Source: Acidimicrobiaceae bacterium
GTDB taxonomy: Bacteria > Actinomycetota > Acidimicrobiia > Acidimicrobiales > RAAP-2
Direction of reading: 5' to 3'
Length of the DNA stretch: 48,784 nt
Assembly (NCBI GenBank): GCA_003138895.1
Contig: PLHJ01000014.1
Location: 15,943 to 64,726, forward strand
This document shows, one piece after another, positions 8,303 through 16,161 of the stretch. Position 1 is the stretch's first letter, and every line of letters begins with the position of its first letter. The position numbers were made by a program, and so were the translations under genes. The notes under the pieces were generated by a model that did not search any database, had not been told where the DNA came from, and was given only the letters and a program-made list of their open reading frames with translations.

Positions 8303-9517
8303 ATGTCGGACTCACCTTCACCGAAGATTTCCTCGACGCGCATGCCCGCCCTACGGTCGGTTTTGCACCCCGAAAAATTCGTTCGAACGAAAATTGTGAT
8401 CGGTGCGCTCGTCGTCGCCGTCATTGTCTTTGTCGTGGCCGGCACGTTTGACCCACGAACGGCGTCAACCGCTGGCGCAACTCCACCCGTGGGCCTTGGT
8501 AGCGCCGCCCCCTTCGCCGTACTCGCTGGCACGACCATCACCAATACTGGTCCGACGGTTATCAGGGGAGATCTTGGTCTCTACCCTGGTACCGCGATTA
8601 CGGGCTTTCCTCCGGGTATTCAAGCCACTGGCGTGACCGACGACACCGACGCGGTGGCTTCGCTCGCCAAGAATGACGCCACGACGGCCTTCCTCGACGC
8701 CGCCGGGCGTACGCCCGACACGGTGGTTGGTCCCGATCTTGGTGGCCAGACGCTGGTGCCCGGTGTGTATTCGGGATCGTCCAGTATGGCTATCACGGGA
8801 ACGTTGACCTTGGACGCCCAAGGCGACCCCAATGCCGTCTTCATCTTTCAAGCCGGCTCAACGCTCATCACAGCTTCCAACAGTGTGGTGGCGCTCGAAA
8901 ATGGCGCGCAAGCGTGCAACATATTTTGGGAAGTGGGAAGTTCGCTTACCCTGGGAACCACGAGCAGTTTCTCGGGAACGGTTTTTTCACTGACGTCGTC
9001 AACCTTGAATACGGGGGCCACCGTGGCGGGGCGCATCATTGCCCTCAACGGAGCCGTCACCCTCGACGACAACTTGATCACTGTTCCGACGTGCGCCGCA
9101 GTCTTGCCGACGACCACGACCACCGTCGCCGCGACAACGACGTCCACCGCGGTTGGAGGTACGACAACTTCAACGGCTGGCGGCACCACCACGACAACAA
9201 CGGGTGGAAGCACCTCGACGAGCATTGTTGTGGGCGCAGTTACGACGACTACTTCGACGCCGGGCGGTACGACAACCACTGCTCTGGGTTCAGGTACGAC
9301 GCCCACCACTGGCTCGGGAGGATCGCCGTCGACAATTCCTTTGGGCGCTCCCCAAACGGGCCTTGGTGGCACCGTTGGTCTTGGCGTGTGGCCTGATTTA
9401 TTCATCGCGCTCGGAGCATTTATCGTCGCTGCTTTCGCTGGTCTCTTCTTGTTCGAAGTGAGACGACGAAACCAAGATATGTCGAGCGGACCTAGGGATT
9501 CGAGCCGTGAAACGTAA
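8303..9517 (+). CDS. Ice-binding-like (DUF3494) protein with Thr-rich stalk and sortase anchor
   Basis: Predicted secreted, cell-wall-anchored protein of 404 residues. A basic N-terminus and hydrophobic segment (about residues 30-47) serve as a long signal or membrane segment. Residues about 64-255 match the ice-binding-like DUF3494 beta-solenoid (motifs such as FAVLAGTTITNTG, GDLGLYPG, GVYSGSSSMAITG, NAVFIFQAGSTL, NIFWEVGSS and VAGRIIALNGAVTLD). A Thr/Ser/Gly-rich stalk follows at about 258-345. The tail has APQTG (349-353), a hydrophobic helix and an RRR stop, the layout of a sortase substrate with Ala in place of the usual Leu. Start ATG with AGGAG seven bases upstream. It overlaps the sortase gene by 11 bases. 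Ice binding itself is unproven; many DUF3494 proteins act as adhesins or have unknown ligands. Confidence 0.88.
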   Translation: MSDSPSPKISSTRMPALRSVLHPEKFVRTKIVIGALVVAVIVFVVAGTFDPRTASTAGATPPVGLGSAAPFAVLAGTTITNTGPTVIRGDLGLYPGTAITGFPPGIQATGVTDDTDAVASLAKNDATTAFLDAAGRTPDTVVGPDLGGQTLVPGVYSGSSSMAITGTLTLDAQGDPNAVFIFQAGSTLITASNSVVALENGAQACNIFWEVGSSLTLGTTSSFSGTVFSLTSSTLNTGATVAGRIIALNGAVTLDDNLITVPTCAAVLPTTTTTVAATTTSTAVGGTTTSTAGGTTTTTTGGSTSTSIVVGAVTTTTSTPGGTTTTALGSGTTPTTGSGGSPSTIPLGAPQTGLGGTVGLGVWPDLFIALGAFIVAAFAGLFLFEVRRRNQDMSSGPRDSSRET

Positions 9518-10133
9518 CAGGCTGGTCGCCACCACGTGGGTCACGTCGGGGGTTATCGTCGGAATGTTAATTGTGAGTGGCGTGGCAGGTGCTAAGGCGG
9601 CGACCTTTTATGGCCCCGCGGCCGAGGTCTTGAGTCGTGGACCGGTCGTGATAACGCCCACTGCGCTGGCGAAAATTAGCTCGACCTTGCCTAAAGTTAT
9701 TTATATCCCCGCCATAAGCGTTCGATCCGTGGTCGGCGCCGTGGGCTTACAACCAGACGGTCAAATCGTGGTGCCCCTCGGGACTGGCTACGTGAGTTGG
9801 TACGACCGCGGTCCTAAACCGGGCGCCGTCGGATCGGCGGTCATAATTGGCCACGTTGATTCGTACAAAGGACCGGGAGTTTTTTTTAACCTCAAGAATT
9901 TGCGTGCCGGTAACAACATAACGGTGGTCCTCGCCAACGGAGAGTTGTTGCACTTCAAAGTAAGTGAAGTAGCGAAGTATTCCAAAACAAATTTTCCGAG
10001 TCAACGGGTCTACGGAAACCATGGCACGCGCTCGCTCCAACTCATTACGTGCGGTGGTGAATTTGACCACCAGACTGGTCACTACGAGTCCAACATTGTT
10101 GTTTACAGCACCCTGGTCGGCGCGACGAATTGA
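9507..10133 (+). CDS. Class F-like sortase
   Basis: Membrane-anchored transpeptidase expected to attach the preceding protein to the cell wall. 208 residues: an N-terminal membrane anchor (about 9-32), then the sortase barrel. Class F-type sequence includes IPAISV, a VVPLGTGYVSWYDRG segment, PGAVGSAVIIGHVDS with the catalytic His, and LQLITCGGEFD with the catalytic Cys, ending ESNIVVYSTL. GTG start at 9507 lies inside the substrate gene, indicating coupled expression and a dedicated pair. Odd point: I find no Arg anywhere after the Cys, whereas sortases normally have a conserved Arg on the following strand; the FD.xTGHY stretch carries His where I recall Arg being common. It may still be active, but this should be checked by alignment. 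Confidence 0.9.
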   Translation: MKRNRLVATTWVTSGVIVGMLIVSGVAGAKAATFYGPAAEVLSRGPVVITPTALAKISSTLPKVIYIPAISVRSVVGAVGLQPDGQIVVPLGTGYVSWYDRGPKPGAVGSAVIIGHVDSYKGPGVFFNLKNLRAGNNITVVLANGELLHFKVSEVAKYSKTNFPSQRVYGNHGTRSLQLITCGGEFDHQTGHYESNIVVYSTLVGATN

Positions 10134-10197
10134 ACCTCGCCTGCTTCCTCGTCATCAATCAATAGACCAGAGTCACAACCAACGACATGGTCGTTTT

Positions 10198-10210
10198 GGC
10201 GCGAAGCGCC
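10198..10210. terminator. Short GC hairpin between convergent genes, weak terminator candidate
   Basis: GGCGC-GAA-GCGCC forms a five-pair stem with a three-base loop, flanked by TTTT on one side and TTGCTT on the other. It sits in the 81-base space between the ends of the sortase gene and the adenosine deaminase gene, so it could act in both directions. The stem is short and the T run poor, hence low confidence. Confidence 0.3.
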
Positions 10211-10214
10211 TTGC

Positions 10215-11303
10215 TTAGTTTCGAAGCGCCGCAAAACCAGGTTTGATGACCTTATTAATAAGGTCGAGGCGATGGTCGAATTGGTAAAAGGCGCTCTTGG
10301 CGGCGTTAAGCGTCAACCACTCCATGACGCTCAGATCCCAGCCAAACGTCATAGCGCAGGCGTCGAATTCGCTCGAGAGCGACACCCCACTCATCAAACG
10401 ATTGTCCGTATTGAGGGTGACGCGAAACTTGAGTTGACGAAGTTTCTCAATCGGGTGTTCACGTAGTGAAGAAACAGCACCGGTGTGAACGTTGGACGTC
10501 GGACACAGCTCGAGCGGAACTCGTCGGTCACGAACGTAGTTCGCAAGTCGACCCATGCGGACATCGTTCTTTTCCCACGTGATGTCATCGACAATTCGCA
10601 CACCATGACCGAGTCGCTCGGCGTTGCAGAGCTGTAAGGCCTCCCAAATGGAAGGTAGGCCAAAGGCTTCGCCCGCGTGCAGGGTCAGATGAAAATCTGC
10701 CTTCTGCAAGATGCGAAACGCTTCAAGGTGGTGCGTGGGAGGAAAACCCTTTTCGGGACCAGCGATGTCGAAGCCGCATACTCCTTCATCACGAAAGTCC
10801 ACCGCCAGTGCCGCGATTTCACGGCTCCGTTCGGCTTGACGCATGGCCGACAATATGGTCCGGATGATGATGACGTTGCCTTCACCACGGGCCTCGTCGA
10901 CACCTTCGTTGAACCCCTGGAGAACGGCTCGAACAATATCACTCGGACGAAGTCCCTCGTTGGTATGGAGTTCGGGGGCGAAACGAATTTCTGCGTAGAC
11001 CACGCCGTCGCGAGCAAGATCAACTGCGCACTCTCGGGCCACTCGGGCAAGGGCACTCTTTGTCTGCATGACGGCCGTGGTGTGAGTAAATCCCGCGAGG
11101 TAGCGAACGAGATCGCCGTTTGGTTCGTCGGCAATGAACCACGTGCGAAGGGCTTCGGGATCAGTGGTAGGAAGTCCTTCGTAACCGCATTCTTTGGCTA
11201 ACTCAATAATGGTGATCGGTCGAAGTCCCCCGTCGAGGTGATCGTGCAACAGCACTTTGGGCGCTTGCTCGATGAGCGACAGACTCAGTACGTCAGAGGA
11301 CAC
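10215..11303 (-). CDS. add: Adenosine deaminase
   Basis: Zinc-dependent hydrolytic deamination of (deoxy)adenosine to (deoxy)inosine, preparing it for the purine nucleoside phosphorylase nearby. 362 residues, usual length. Metal and catalytic motifs are HDHLDGGLR (His20, His22), LHAGEAFG, ERLGHGV, ELCPTSNVHTGA and NTDNRLMSG; the last contains the metal Asp in the actinobacterial variant of the NTDDP motif. GTG start at 11303; TAGCCT six bases upstream suggests its own leaderless promoter even though deoA ends only 24 bases before. The C-terminus faces the sortase gene. Function is clear from sequence. Confidence 0.94.
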   Translation of the reverse strand: MSSDVLSLSLIEQAPKVLLHDHLDGGLRPITIIELAKECGYEGLPTTDPEALRTWFIADEPNGDLVRYLAGFTHTTAVMQTKSALARVARECAVDLARDGVVYAEIRFAPELHTNEGLRPSDIVRAVLQGFNEGVDEARGEGNVIIIRTILSAMRQAERSREIAALAVDFRDEGVCGFDIAGPEKGFPPTHHLEAFRILQKADFHLTLHAGEAFGLPSIWEALQLCNAERLGHGVRIVDDITWEKNDVRMGRLANYVRDRRVPLELCPTSNVHTGAVSSLREHPIEKLRQLKFRVTLNTDNRLMSGVSLSSEFDACAMTFGWDLSVMEWLTLNAAKSAFYQFDHRLDLINKVIKPGFAALRN

Positions 11304-11309
11304 GAGCAG

Positions 11310-11315
11310 AGGCTA
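11310..11315 (-). promoter_or_regulatory. Putative -10 hexamer of a leaderless add promoter
   Basis: Minus-strand TAGCCT lies six bases before the GTG of add, inside the 24-base gap after deoA. It implies that add can be transcribed apart from cdd-deoA. Confidence 0.4.
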
Positions 11316-11327
11316 ACGAACTTGCGC

Positions 11328-12611
11328 TCAGCGCGCGCCGACGAGTTCTAGGAGCAGTGGCCGTGGCGCAAAGGGTTCGCTGCCCCAGGTAATTGCGTCT
11401 TTTATGGTTTCGAGGCCTCGCGCGAGATGAGCGTCGTCGTCAGCGTGCAATTCAAAAAGCGGCTGGCCTTTTTCGACTTCTTCGCCCTCTCGAACAAGGA
11501 CGCGCACGCCGGCCGCGGCACTCACGGGATCTTCTTTTCGCGCTCGACCCGCGCCCAAACGCCACGCCGTGAGGCCCACACTCATGGCGTCAAGTGAGTT
11601 CACGACCCCGTAGTCATTTGCAGTAATCACTTGACGCATCTGCGCCACGGGCATCAACGCTTCGGGGTCGCCGCCCTGGGCTCGAATCATCGCGCAGTAC
11701 GTTTCGTAGGCCGAGCCATCGTCGAGTTTCGTTTCGGGATCAACGTCAATTCCAACGAGCGACACCATTGAGCGCGCGAGTGCCAACGTGAGCTCTCGAA
11801 TGTCGCTCGGTCCACCACCACGCAGCACGTCAACGGATTCGGTGACTTCGAGACCGTTGCCGACCGCGACGCCGAGGGGTGTGTCCATGGCAGTCAACTG
11901 CGCGAGCGTCTTGACGCCGTGTCCTTCTCCGAGGTCCACCATGGTCTGTGCGAGTTCGCGCGCTTGGTCCAGTTGTTTCATAAAGGCGCCACGACCAACT
12001 TTTACGTCGAGCACGAGCGCGCTTGTCCCTTCGGCGATTTTTTTCGACATGATGGACGCCGAAATGAGTGGAATTGATTCCACGGTGCCCGTCACGTCGC
12101 GAAGCGCGTAGAGCTTTCGATCAGCCGGAGCAAGTCCATCACCGGCCGCGCAGATGACGGCGCCAACGGATTCCAGTTGTGTGCGAATCTCTTCGTTGGA
12201 AAGCGTTGCTCGCCATCCTGGGATGGATTCAAGTTTGTCGAGCGTGCCGCCCGTGTGACCAAGTCCACGTCCCGAGAGTTGGGGAACACTTGCCCCGCAC
12301 GCCGCAACGAGTGGCGCGAGGATGAGTGAAATTTTGTCACCCACGCCACCGGTGGAGTGTTTGTCGACACTTGGTCGCGACAAACCCTGGAGGTCCAAGG
12401 TTTCGCCCGACGCAATCATTTGGTCCGTCCAGCGCGCGAGTTCGGCCGCCGAGAGTCCGCGAAAGACAATGGCCATAAGCAGAGCCGACATCTGTTCGTC
12501 AGCTACTTCGCCGCTGACGTACGCATCGAGCACCCAAGCAATCTGCTCGTCACTAAGGGGCACGTTGTCGCGCTTCGCCACAATGATATCGACGACGGAA
12601 AAGGCGCTCAC
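11328..12611 (-). CDS. deoA: Thymidine phosphorylase (pyrimidine nucleoside phosphorylase)
   Basis: Phosphorolysis of thymidine/deoxyuridine (and possibly uridine) to base and deoxyribose-1-phosphate. 427 residues. Diagnostic motifs are VDKHSTGGVGDK (phosphate loop, about 82-93), SGRGLGHTGGTLDKLESIPG (the signature of the family), LDVKVGRGAFM and the C-terminal biotinyl-like domain ending with GQPLFELHADD. GTG start at 12611 overlaps the cdd stop codon (GTGA), so the two are coupled: cytidine deaminase makes uridine/deoxyuridine that this enzyme can cleave. It supplies deoxyribose-1-phosphate for the phospho-sugar mutase and DeoC across the divergent operon. Confidence 0.95.
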   Translation of the reverse strand: MSAFSVVDIIVAKRDNVPLSDEQIAWVLDAYVSGEVADEQMSALLMAIVFRGLSAAELARWTDQMIASGETLDLQGLSRPSVDKHSTGGVGDKISLILAPLVAACGASVPQLSGRGLGHTGGTLDKLESIPGWRATLSNEEIRTQLESVGAVICAAGDGLAPADRKLYALRDVTGTVESIPLISASIMSKKIAEGTSALVLDVKVGRGAFMKQLDQARELAQTMVDLGEGHGVKTLAQLTAMDTPLGVAVGNGLEVTESVDVLRGGGPSDIRELTLALARSMVSLVGIDVDPETKLDDGSAYETYCAMIRAQGGDPEALMPVAQMRQVITANDYGVVNSLDAMSVGLTAWRLGAGRARKEDPVSAAAGVRVLVREGEEVEKGQPLFELHADDDAHLARGLETIKDAITWGSEPFAPRPLLLELVGAR

Positions 12612-13042
12612 GAATCCTTCCTCGTCGGCAGATCCTCCGGTCCAAAGGCGTCGGGCAGCAATTCCGCAAGGCGTTTTGGGGCAAGGCCCTCACCTGCGTC
12701 GAGCAGTAATTCAGCTCCGCCATGTTCGTAGAGCACCTGACGACAGCGACCACACGGTGAAATAGGTGCGTGGTCACCCGCCACAATGGAAATGGCCACG
12801 AGGCGTCCGCCTCCTGTTCGCACCAAGTCGCTCACGAGCGAACATTCTGCACAAAGCGTCAAGCCGTAGCTCGCGTTTTCAATGTTCGAGCCTTCGACCA
12901 CGGTGCCGTTATCGCTCAGTCCCGCGGCACCGACGCGAACGCCCGAATACGGCGCGTAGGAGCGTTGCGTGGCGCTTCGCGCGCGAGAACGAAGCTCGCT
13001 CCACTCGGACTCGTTGGGTGGGGCCACCGGGTAACAGTACAC
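12608..13042 (-). CDS. cdd: Cytidine deaminase
   Basis: Zinc enzyme converting (deoxy)cytidine to (deoxy)uridine. 144 residues, matching the homotetrameric class. Zinc ligands are Cys64 in the CAECS motif (Glu66 is the proton shuttle) and Cys97 and Cys100 in PCGRC; GSNIENASYG before the first motif binds the sugar. The GTG start at 13042 gives a slightly long N-terminus; a GTG at codon 6 is an alternative. It leads the minus-strand cdd-deoA(-add) unit. Only ten bases separate its start from that of psuG on the other strand, so its promoter must lie within the psuG coding region. Confidence 0.94.
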   Translation of the reverse strand: MYCYPVAPPNESEWSELRSRARSATQRSYAPYSGVRVGAAGLSDNGTVVEGSNIENASYGLTLCAECSLVSDLVRTGGGRLVAISIVAGDHAPISPCGRCRQVLYEHGGAELLLDAGEGLAPKRLAELLPDAFGPEDLPTRKDS

Positions 13043-13043
13043 T
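13038..13043 (+). promoter_or_regulatory. Possible -10 hexamer for psuG
   Basis: TACACT lies nine bases before the psuG GTG and overlaps the first codon of cdd on the other strand. If real, the transcript would be leaderless or nearly so, and transcription of the two divergent genes would interfere. Spacing is longer than at the other candidate leaderless promoters, so it is tentative. Confidence 0.3.
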
Positions 13044-13052
13044 TTTCATTTC

Positions 13053-13979
13053 GTGGTTATCTCCTCAAATTCGCCCCTTCGCATTAGCGACGAAGTGCAA
13101 ACGGCGCTTGACGAGGGTCAGGGAATTGTGGCGCTTGAAACCACGATTGTTGTCCACGGACTACCTCGCCCGATGAACCTTGAGGTGGCGGCGGCGTGCG
13201 AACAAGCCGTCCGGCGCCAAGGTTCGGTCCCCGCAACCATTGGCGTTTTGGACGGAAAGGCCGTTGTTGGACTCAGTGTCGCCGAAGTCGAACGGCTCGC
13301 CGATCCTGAGCGTCCAGCCGTCAAGCTTTCTGCACGAGACGTGGGGCTCGCCGTCGCCCAAAGTCGTGACGGAGCAACGACGGTCGCCGGAACCATCGCG
13401 CTCGCGCACGTCGCCGGTATCTCCGTGATGGCGACGGGTGGCCTTGGTGGCGTCCACCGTGAGGCAAGTGTCACTTTTGATGAATCAGCGGATCTGACGT
13501 GTCTTGCTCGAACACCCGTGCTGGTGGTGGCTTCGGGCGTAAAATCAATTCTCGATATTCCCGCGACGCTCGAACGACTTGACACATTGGGCGTTCCCGT
13601 CCTCGGCTATCGCACTTTGGCTTTTCCCGGTTTTTATGTGCACGACAGTGGCGAACCGATGCAGTGGCGAAGTGACGACGCGGTCGCCGTGGCGAAGGGC
13701 TTTCTCGCGCACCGCCTGTTTTCGTCGACGGGCATGTTGCTTGCTAACCCTGTGGGACTGGATAAACAACTCGACCCTGAACTACATGAGCGCGCACTCG
13801 CGCACGCCTTTTCGGTAGTTGAGAAAAACGGTATTACGGGTCGCGACGTGACGCCGGCGCTGCTCAGTGCCTTTAGTGAGTTCACGAGTGGAGCGAGCGT
13901 CATTGTCAATCGCGACCTCGTGGTGGCTAACGCCTCGCTCGCGGGAGAAATTGCCAACGCGTTGGCTGCTAGCGCATGA
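13053..13979 (+). CDS. psuG: Pseudouridine-5'-phosphate glycosidase
   Basis: Breaks the C-glycosidic bond of pseudouridine-5'-phosphate, giving uracil and ribose-5-phosphate. 308 residues, the usual length. Matches to the PsuG/IndA family include IVALETTIVVHGLPRP with the catalytic Glu29, the MATGGLGGVHR segment, the metal-linked FDESADL segment (Asp145 in the position of the family's metal aspartate) and VVASGVKSILDIPATLE with the Schiff-base lysine (Lys164). The C-terminal NPVGLDKQL and GRDVTPALLS stretches also fit. GTG start at 13053. The ATGA overlap with psuK marks them as a two-gene unit, so the cell can use pseudouridine from RNA turnover along with normal nucleosides. Confidence 0.94.
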   Translation: MVISSNSPLRISDEVQTALDEGQGIVALETTIVVHGLPRPMNLEVAAACEQAVRRQGSVPATIGVLDGKAVVGLSVAEVERLADPERPAVKLSARDVGLAVAQSRDGATTVAGTIALAHVAGISVMATGGLGGVHREASVTFDESADLTCLARTPVLVVASGVKSILDIPATLERLDTLGVPVLGYRTLAFPGFYVHDSGEPMQWRSDDAVAVAKGFLAHRLFSSTGMLLANPVGLDKQLDPELHERALAHAFSVVEKNGITGRDVTPALLSAFSEFTSGASVIVNRDLVVANASLAGEIANALAASA

Positions 13980-14863
13980 GTGGCGAGCGTCAACGAATTG
14001 TTGTTCTGGGCGATCTCATGCTGGACGTGGTGGTTCGTCCCGACGGCGCCATAAAACCCACGAGTGACACGCCGTCGAGTGTCCGACTCACGAGGGGCGG
14101 CGCCGCGGCAAATTTCGCCGTCGCGTTGGCGCAGAGTGGTCACGACGTCACGTACGTTGCTCTCGTCGGGGATGATCTCGCCGCCAACGTGGCATTAAGT
14201 GCATTAGCGCAGTCGGGCGTCGCGACCAACGTTGATATTGTTGACGCTCCCACGGGCATTGTGGTGGCGTTAGTTGCCGAAGATGGTCAACGCGCGATGC
14301 TTACCGAACGTGGTGCCAATCAACTGCTGACAGTTGAGCGCGCTCTTCGACTGAGTGACCTCGGCGCTGAACATGTTCATATTTCTGGCTACACGTTCCT
14401 CGACCCCGCGTCACGTCCGGCGGCGAAGGCGGTTCTTGCGCGTGCGCGCGAACGAGGTGTTCCTGTTTCGGTCGACGTCTGTTCGCTGGAGCCTCTTAAA
14501 AAAACCACGCCGGAGATTTTTCTAGGTGCCGTCAGTGGCGCAACAATGCTGTTTGCGAACGAAGAAGAGAGCTTGGCGCTCACGGCCACGCGCGACGTCG
14601 AAAGTGCGCTGCGCTTTTTGGAGGAGCGTTTCTTCGAAGTCGTTATAACGCTCGGCGCAAAGGGTGCGCTGTGCCAGATTGGTAAAGAAGGTTTCCGCGT
14701 TCCTGCAACCGCCGGTCTCGTTCTCGACACCACCGGCGCAGGTGACGCCGCGACGGGAACGTACCTTGGCGAGCGTCTTCGTGGGGCCGACGCTGAAACG
14801 GCACTCCGCGCCGCCATGGCGGCCGCGAGTGTTGCCGTTCGCTCGCTGGGAGCGGTTACCTAG
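13976..14863 (+). CDS. psuK: PfkB-family kinase, probable pseudouridine kinase
   Basis: Ribokinase-like sugar/nucleoside kinase; its coupling to psuG (ATGA overlap) makes pseudouridine the likely substrate, phosphorylated at the 5'-OH. 295 residues. It begins VVLGDLMLDVVV, typical for PfkB kinases, has the glycine-rich GGAAANFAVALA segment near 42-53, and the C-terminal PfkB signature DTTGAGDAATG with the catalytic Asp. The usual Phe after the signature Asp-Ala is Ala here. The stop shares the CTAG tetramer with the stop of the convergent transporter gene. Assignment as kinase is firm; substrate is inferred from the neighbour. Confidence 0.85.
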   Translation: MSGERQRIVVLGDLMLDVVVRPDGAIKPTSDTPSSVRLTRGGAAANFAVALAQSGHDVTYVALVGDDLAANVALSALAQSGVATNVDIVDAPTGIVVALVAEDGQRAMLTERGANQLLTVERALRLSDLGAEHVHISGYTFLDPASRPAAKAVLARARERGVPVSVDVCSLEPLKKTTPEIFLGAVSGATMLFANEEESLALTATRDVESALRFLEERFFEVVITLGAKGALCQIGKEGFRVPATAGLVLDTTGAGDAATGTYLGERLRGADAETALRAAMAAASVAVRSLGAVT

Positions 14864-16161
14864 TCGCGAGCGTAGGGAATGCCGTCGGCGGCGGGGGCTC
14901 GAACGCGGCCAATAAGTCCCGCCACGACAACAATGGTGATGATGTACGGGAACATTCCCAGAATTTCGGTGGAAATTGGAATGCCGTAGGTTTGCAAATT
15001 GCTTGAGAGATAGAGACAAAGGCCAAAGAGTACGCACGCGGCCACGGCGCCCGAGGGTCGCCAGCGTCCAAAAATCATCGCGGCGAGGGCAATGTATCCC
15101 CAACCCGACGTCGAACCCGGCTGGAACTGTCCTTGCACGGCCATGAAGGCAACGCCACCGAGCCCCGCAATGGCCCCGCCCATAACCACGCTGCGATAGC
15201 GAACACGTACCACGCTGATACCCACGGAGGCGGCTGCTTTGGGGTGCTCGCCAACTGCGCGCACCCGAAGACCCCAACGTGTGCGAAAGAGAGCAACGGA
15301 AACAACAATGACCAAAATGACCATGGCGTAAAAGAAGCCGTTTTCGTTAAAGAAGACCGGTCCAATGATCGGAATTTTGGCGAAAAAGGGGATAGCCACT
15401 TGGGGAGCAATGTTGCCCAGATTGTATTGCGGATATGGCGTGAGGACTTGTAAGTTCAAATACGAACTCAGTCCGGTCAAAATAGTGACGAGCACGACAC
15501 CCACAATGATTTGGTCCGATTGGTACCGGAGAGCGAAGAACGCGAGCGCGAGACCAATGAGGCCACCGGCCGCGATGCCACCAACGGCGGCGAGCCAGAA
15601 GCTGCTGGTTGTTGACGCCAAAATCGAGCCAATAAACGCGCCGGCAATGAATTGACCCTCAATGGCAATGTTGACAACGCCCGCTCGTTCGCACATGACG
15701 CCCGACAATGAACCAAGAATCAAGACGGTCGCAATAGCCGCGGTACGAACGAGAATTGGGGTGACGTCGATGAAGCCCACGATCGATGGTCCCGGTGTTC
15801 GAGCGACCCAAATGATCAACGTCAAAAAAAACAACACCGCACCGAGAGAGAACCGGAACATGACTCCTCGCCGGGGCAGGCGAGTAACGACTTCAACACC
15901 AAAGGCGCAGACGACGAGACCCATGATGATGTCACTCAATCGAGTGTTGAGGGTCAACATACCTAAGTGCCACGGAACAGTACCCGTCAGGTTTTCGGGG
16001 TTGAACGTCAGCGACGAGTGGGCACTGCCGACGACGCCGATGCCAAAAACACCGACGATGAAGACACCAAGTCCAATGAGAATGCCCCCGATCACTCGAG
16101 TTCTCGTCATTGGAACAACAATGTCCCGCGGGGATTCAAGTGTGACGTCAGCGGTACTCAT
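14860..16161 (-). CDS. Nucleoside ABC transporter permease (second permease)
   Basis: Inner-membrane permease of the BMP-type (basic membrane protein) nucleoside importer, about 433 residues and largely hydrophobic. Recognisable BPD_transp_2 features include the CERAGVVNIAIEGQ segment, ALRYQSDQIIVGVVL, a RVRAVGEHPKAAASVGI loop and AAMIFGRWRPSGA. An N-terminal extension of about 130 residues carries three or so further hydrophobic stretches. The frame is open from 16170, but the ATG at 16161 overlaps the stop of the preceding permease as ATGA, the more likely start. It is the last gene of the four-gene transporter unit and ends tail-to-tail with psuK, sharing CTAG. Confidence 0.9.
   Translation of the reverse strand: MSTADVTLESPRDIVVPMTRTRVIGGILIGLGVFIVGVFGIGVVGSAHSSLTFNPENLTGTVPWHLGMLTLNTRLSDIIMGLVVCAFGVEVVTRLPRRGVMFRFSLGAVLFFLTLIIWVARTPGPSIVGFIDVTPILVRTAAIATVLILGSLSGVMCERAGVVNIAIEGQFIAGAFIGSILASTTSSFWLAAVGGIAAGGLIGLALAFFALRYQSDQIIVGVVLVTILTGLSSYLNLQVLTPYPQYNLGNIAPQVAIPFFAKIPIIGPVFFNENGFFYAMVILVIVVSVALFRTRWGLRVRAVGEHPKAAASVGISVVRVRYRSVVMGGAIAGLGGVAFMAVQGQFQPGSTSGWGYIALAAMIFGRWRPSGAVAACVLFGLCLYLSSNLQTYGIPISTEILGMFPYIITIVVVAGLIGRVRAPAADGIPYARD

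Noticed and set aside
9100..9330. Repetitive ACG/ACC-rich stretch considered as a tandem repeat or CRISPR-like array
   Set aside because: It encodes the Thr-rich stalk of the surface protein; there are no regular spacers or identical direct repeats.
14522..15277. Minus-strand frame of 251 codons spanning the psuK/permease junction
   Set aside because: It crosses two real genes in another frame and has a composition typical of a shadow frame.
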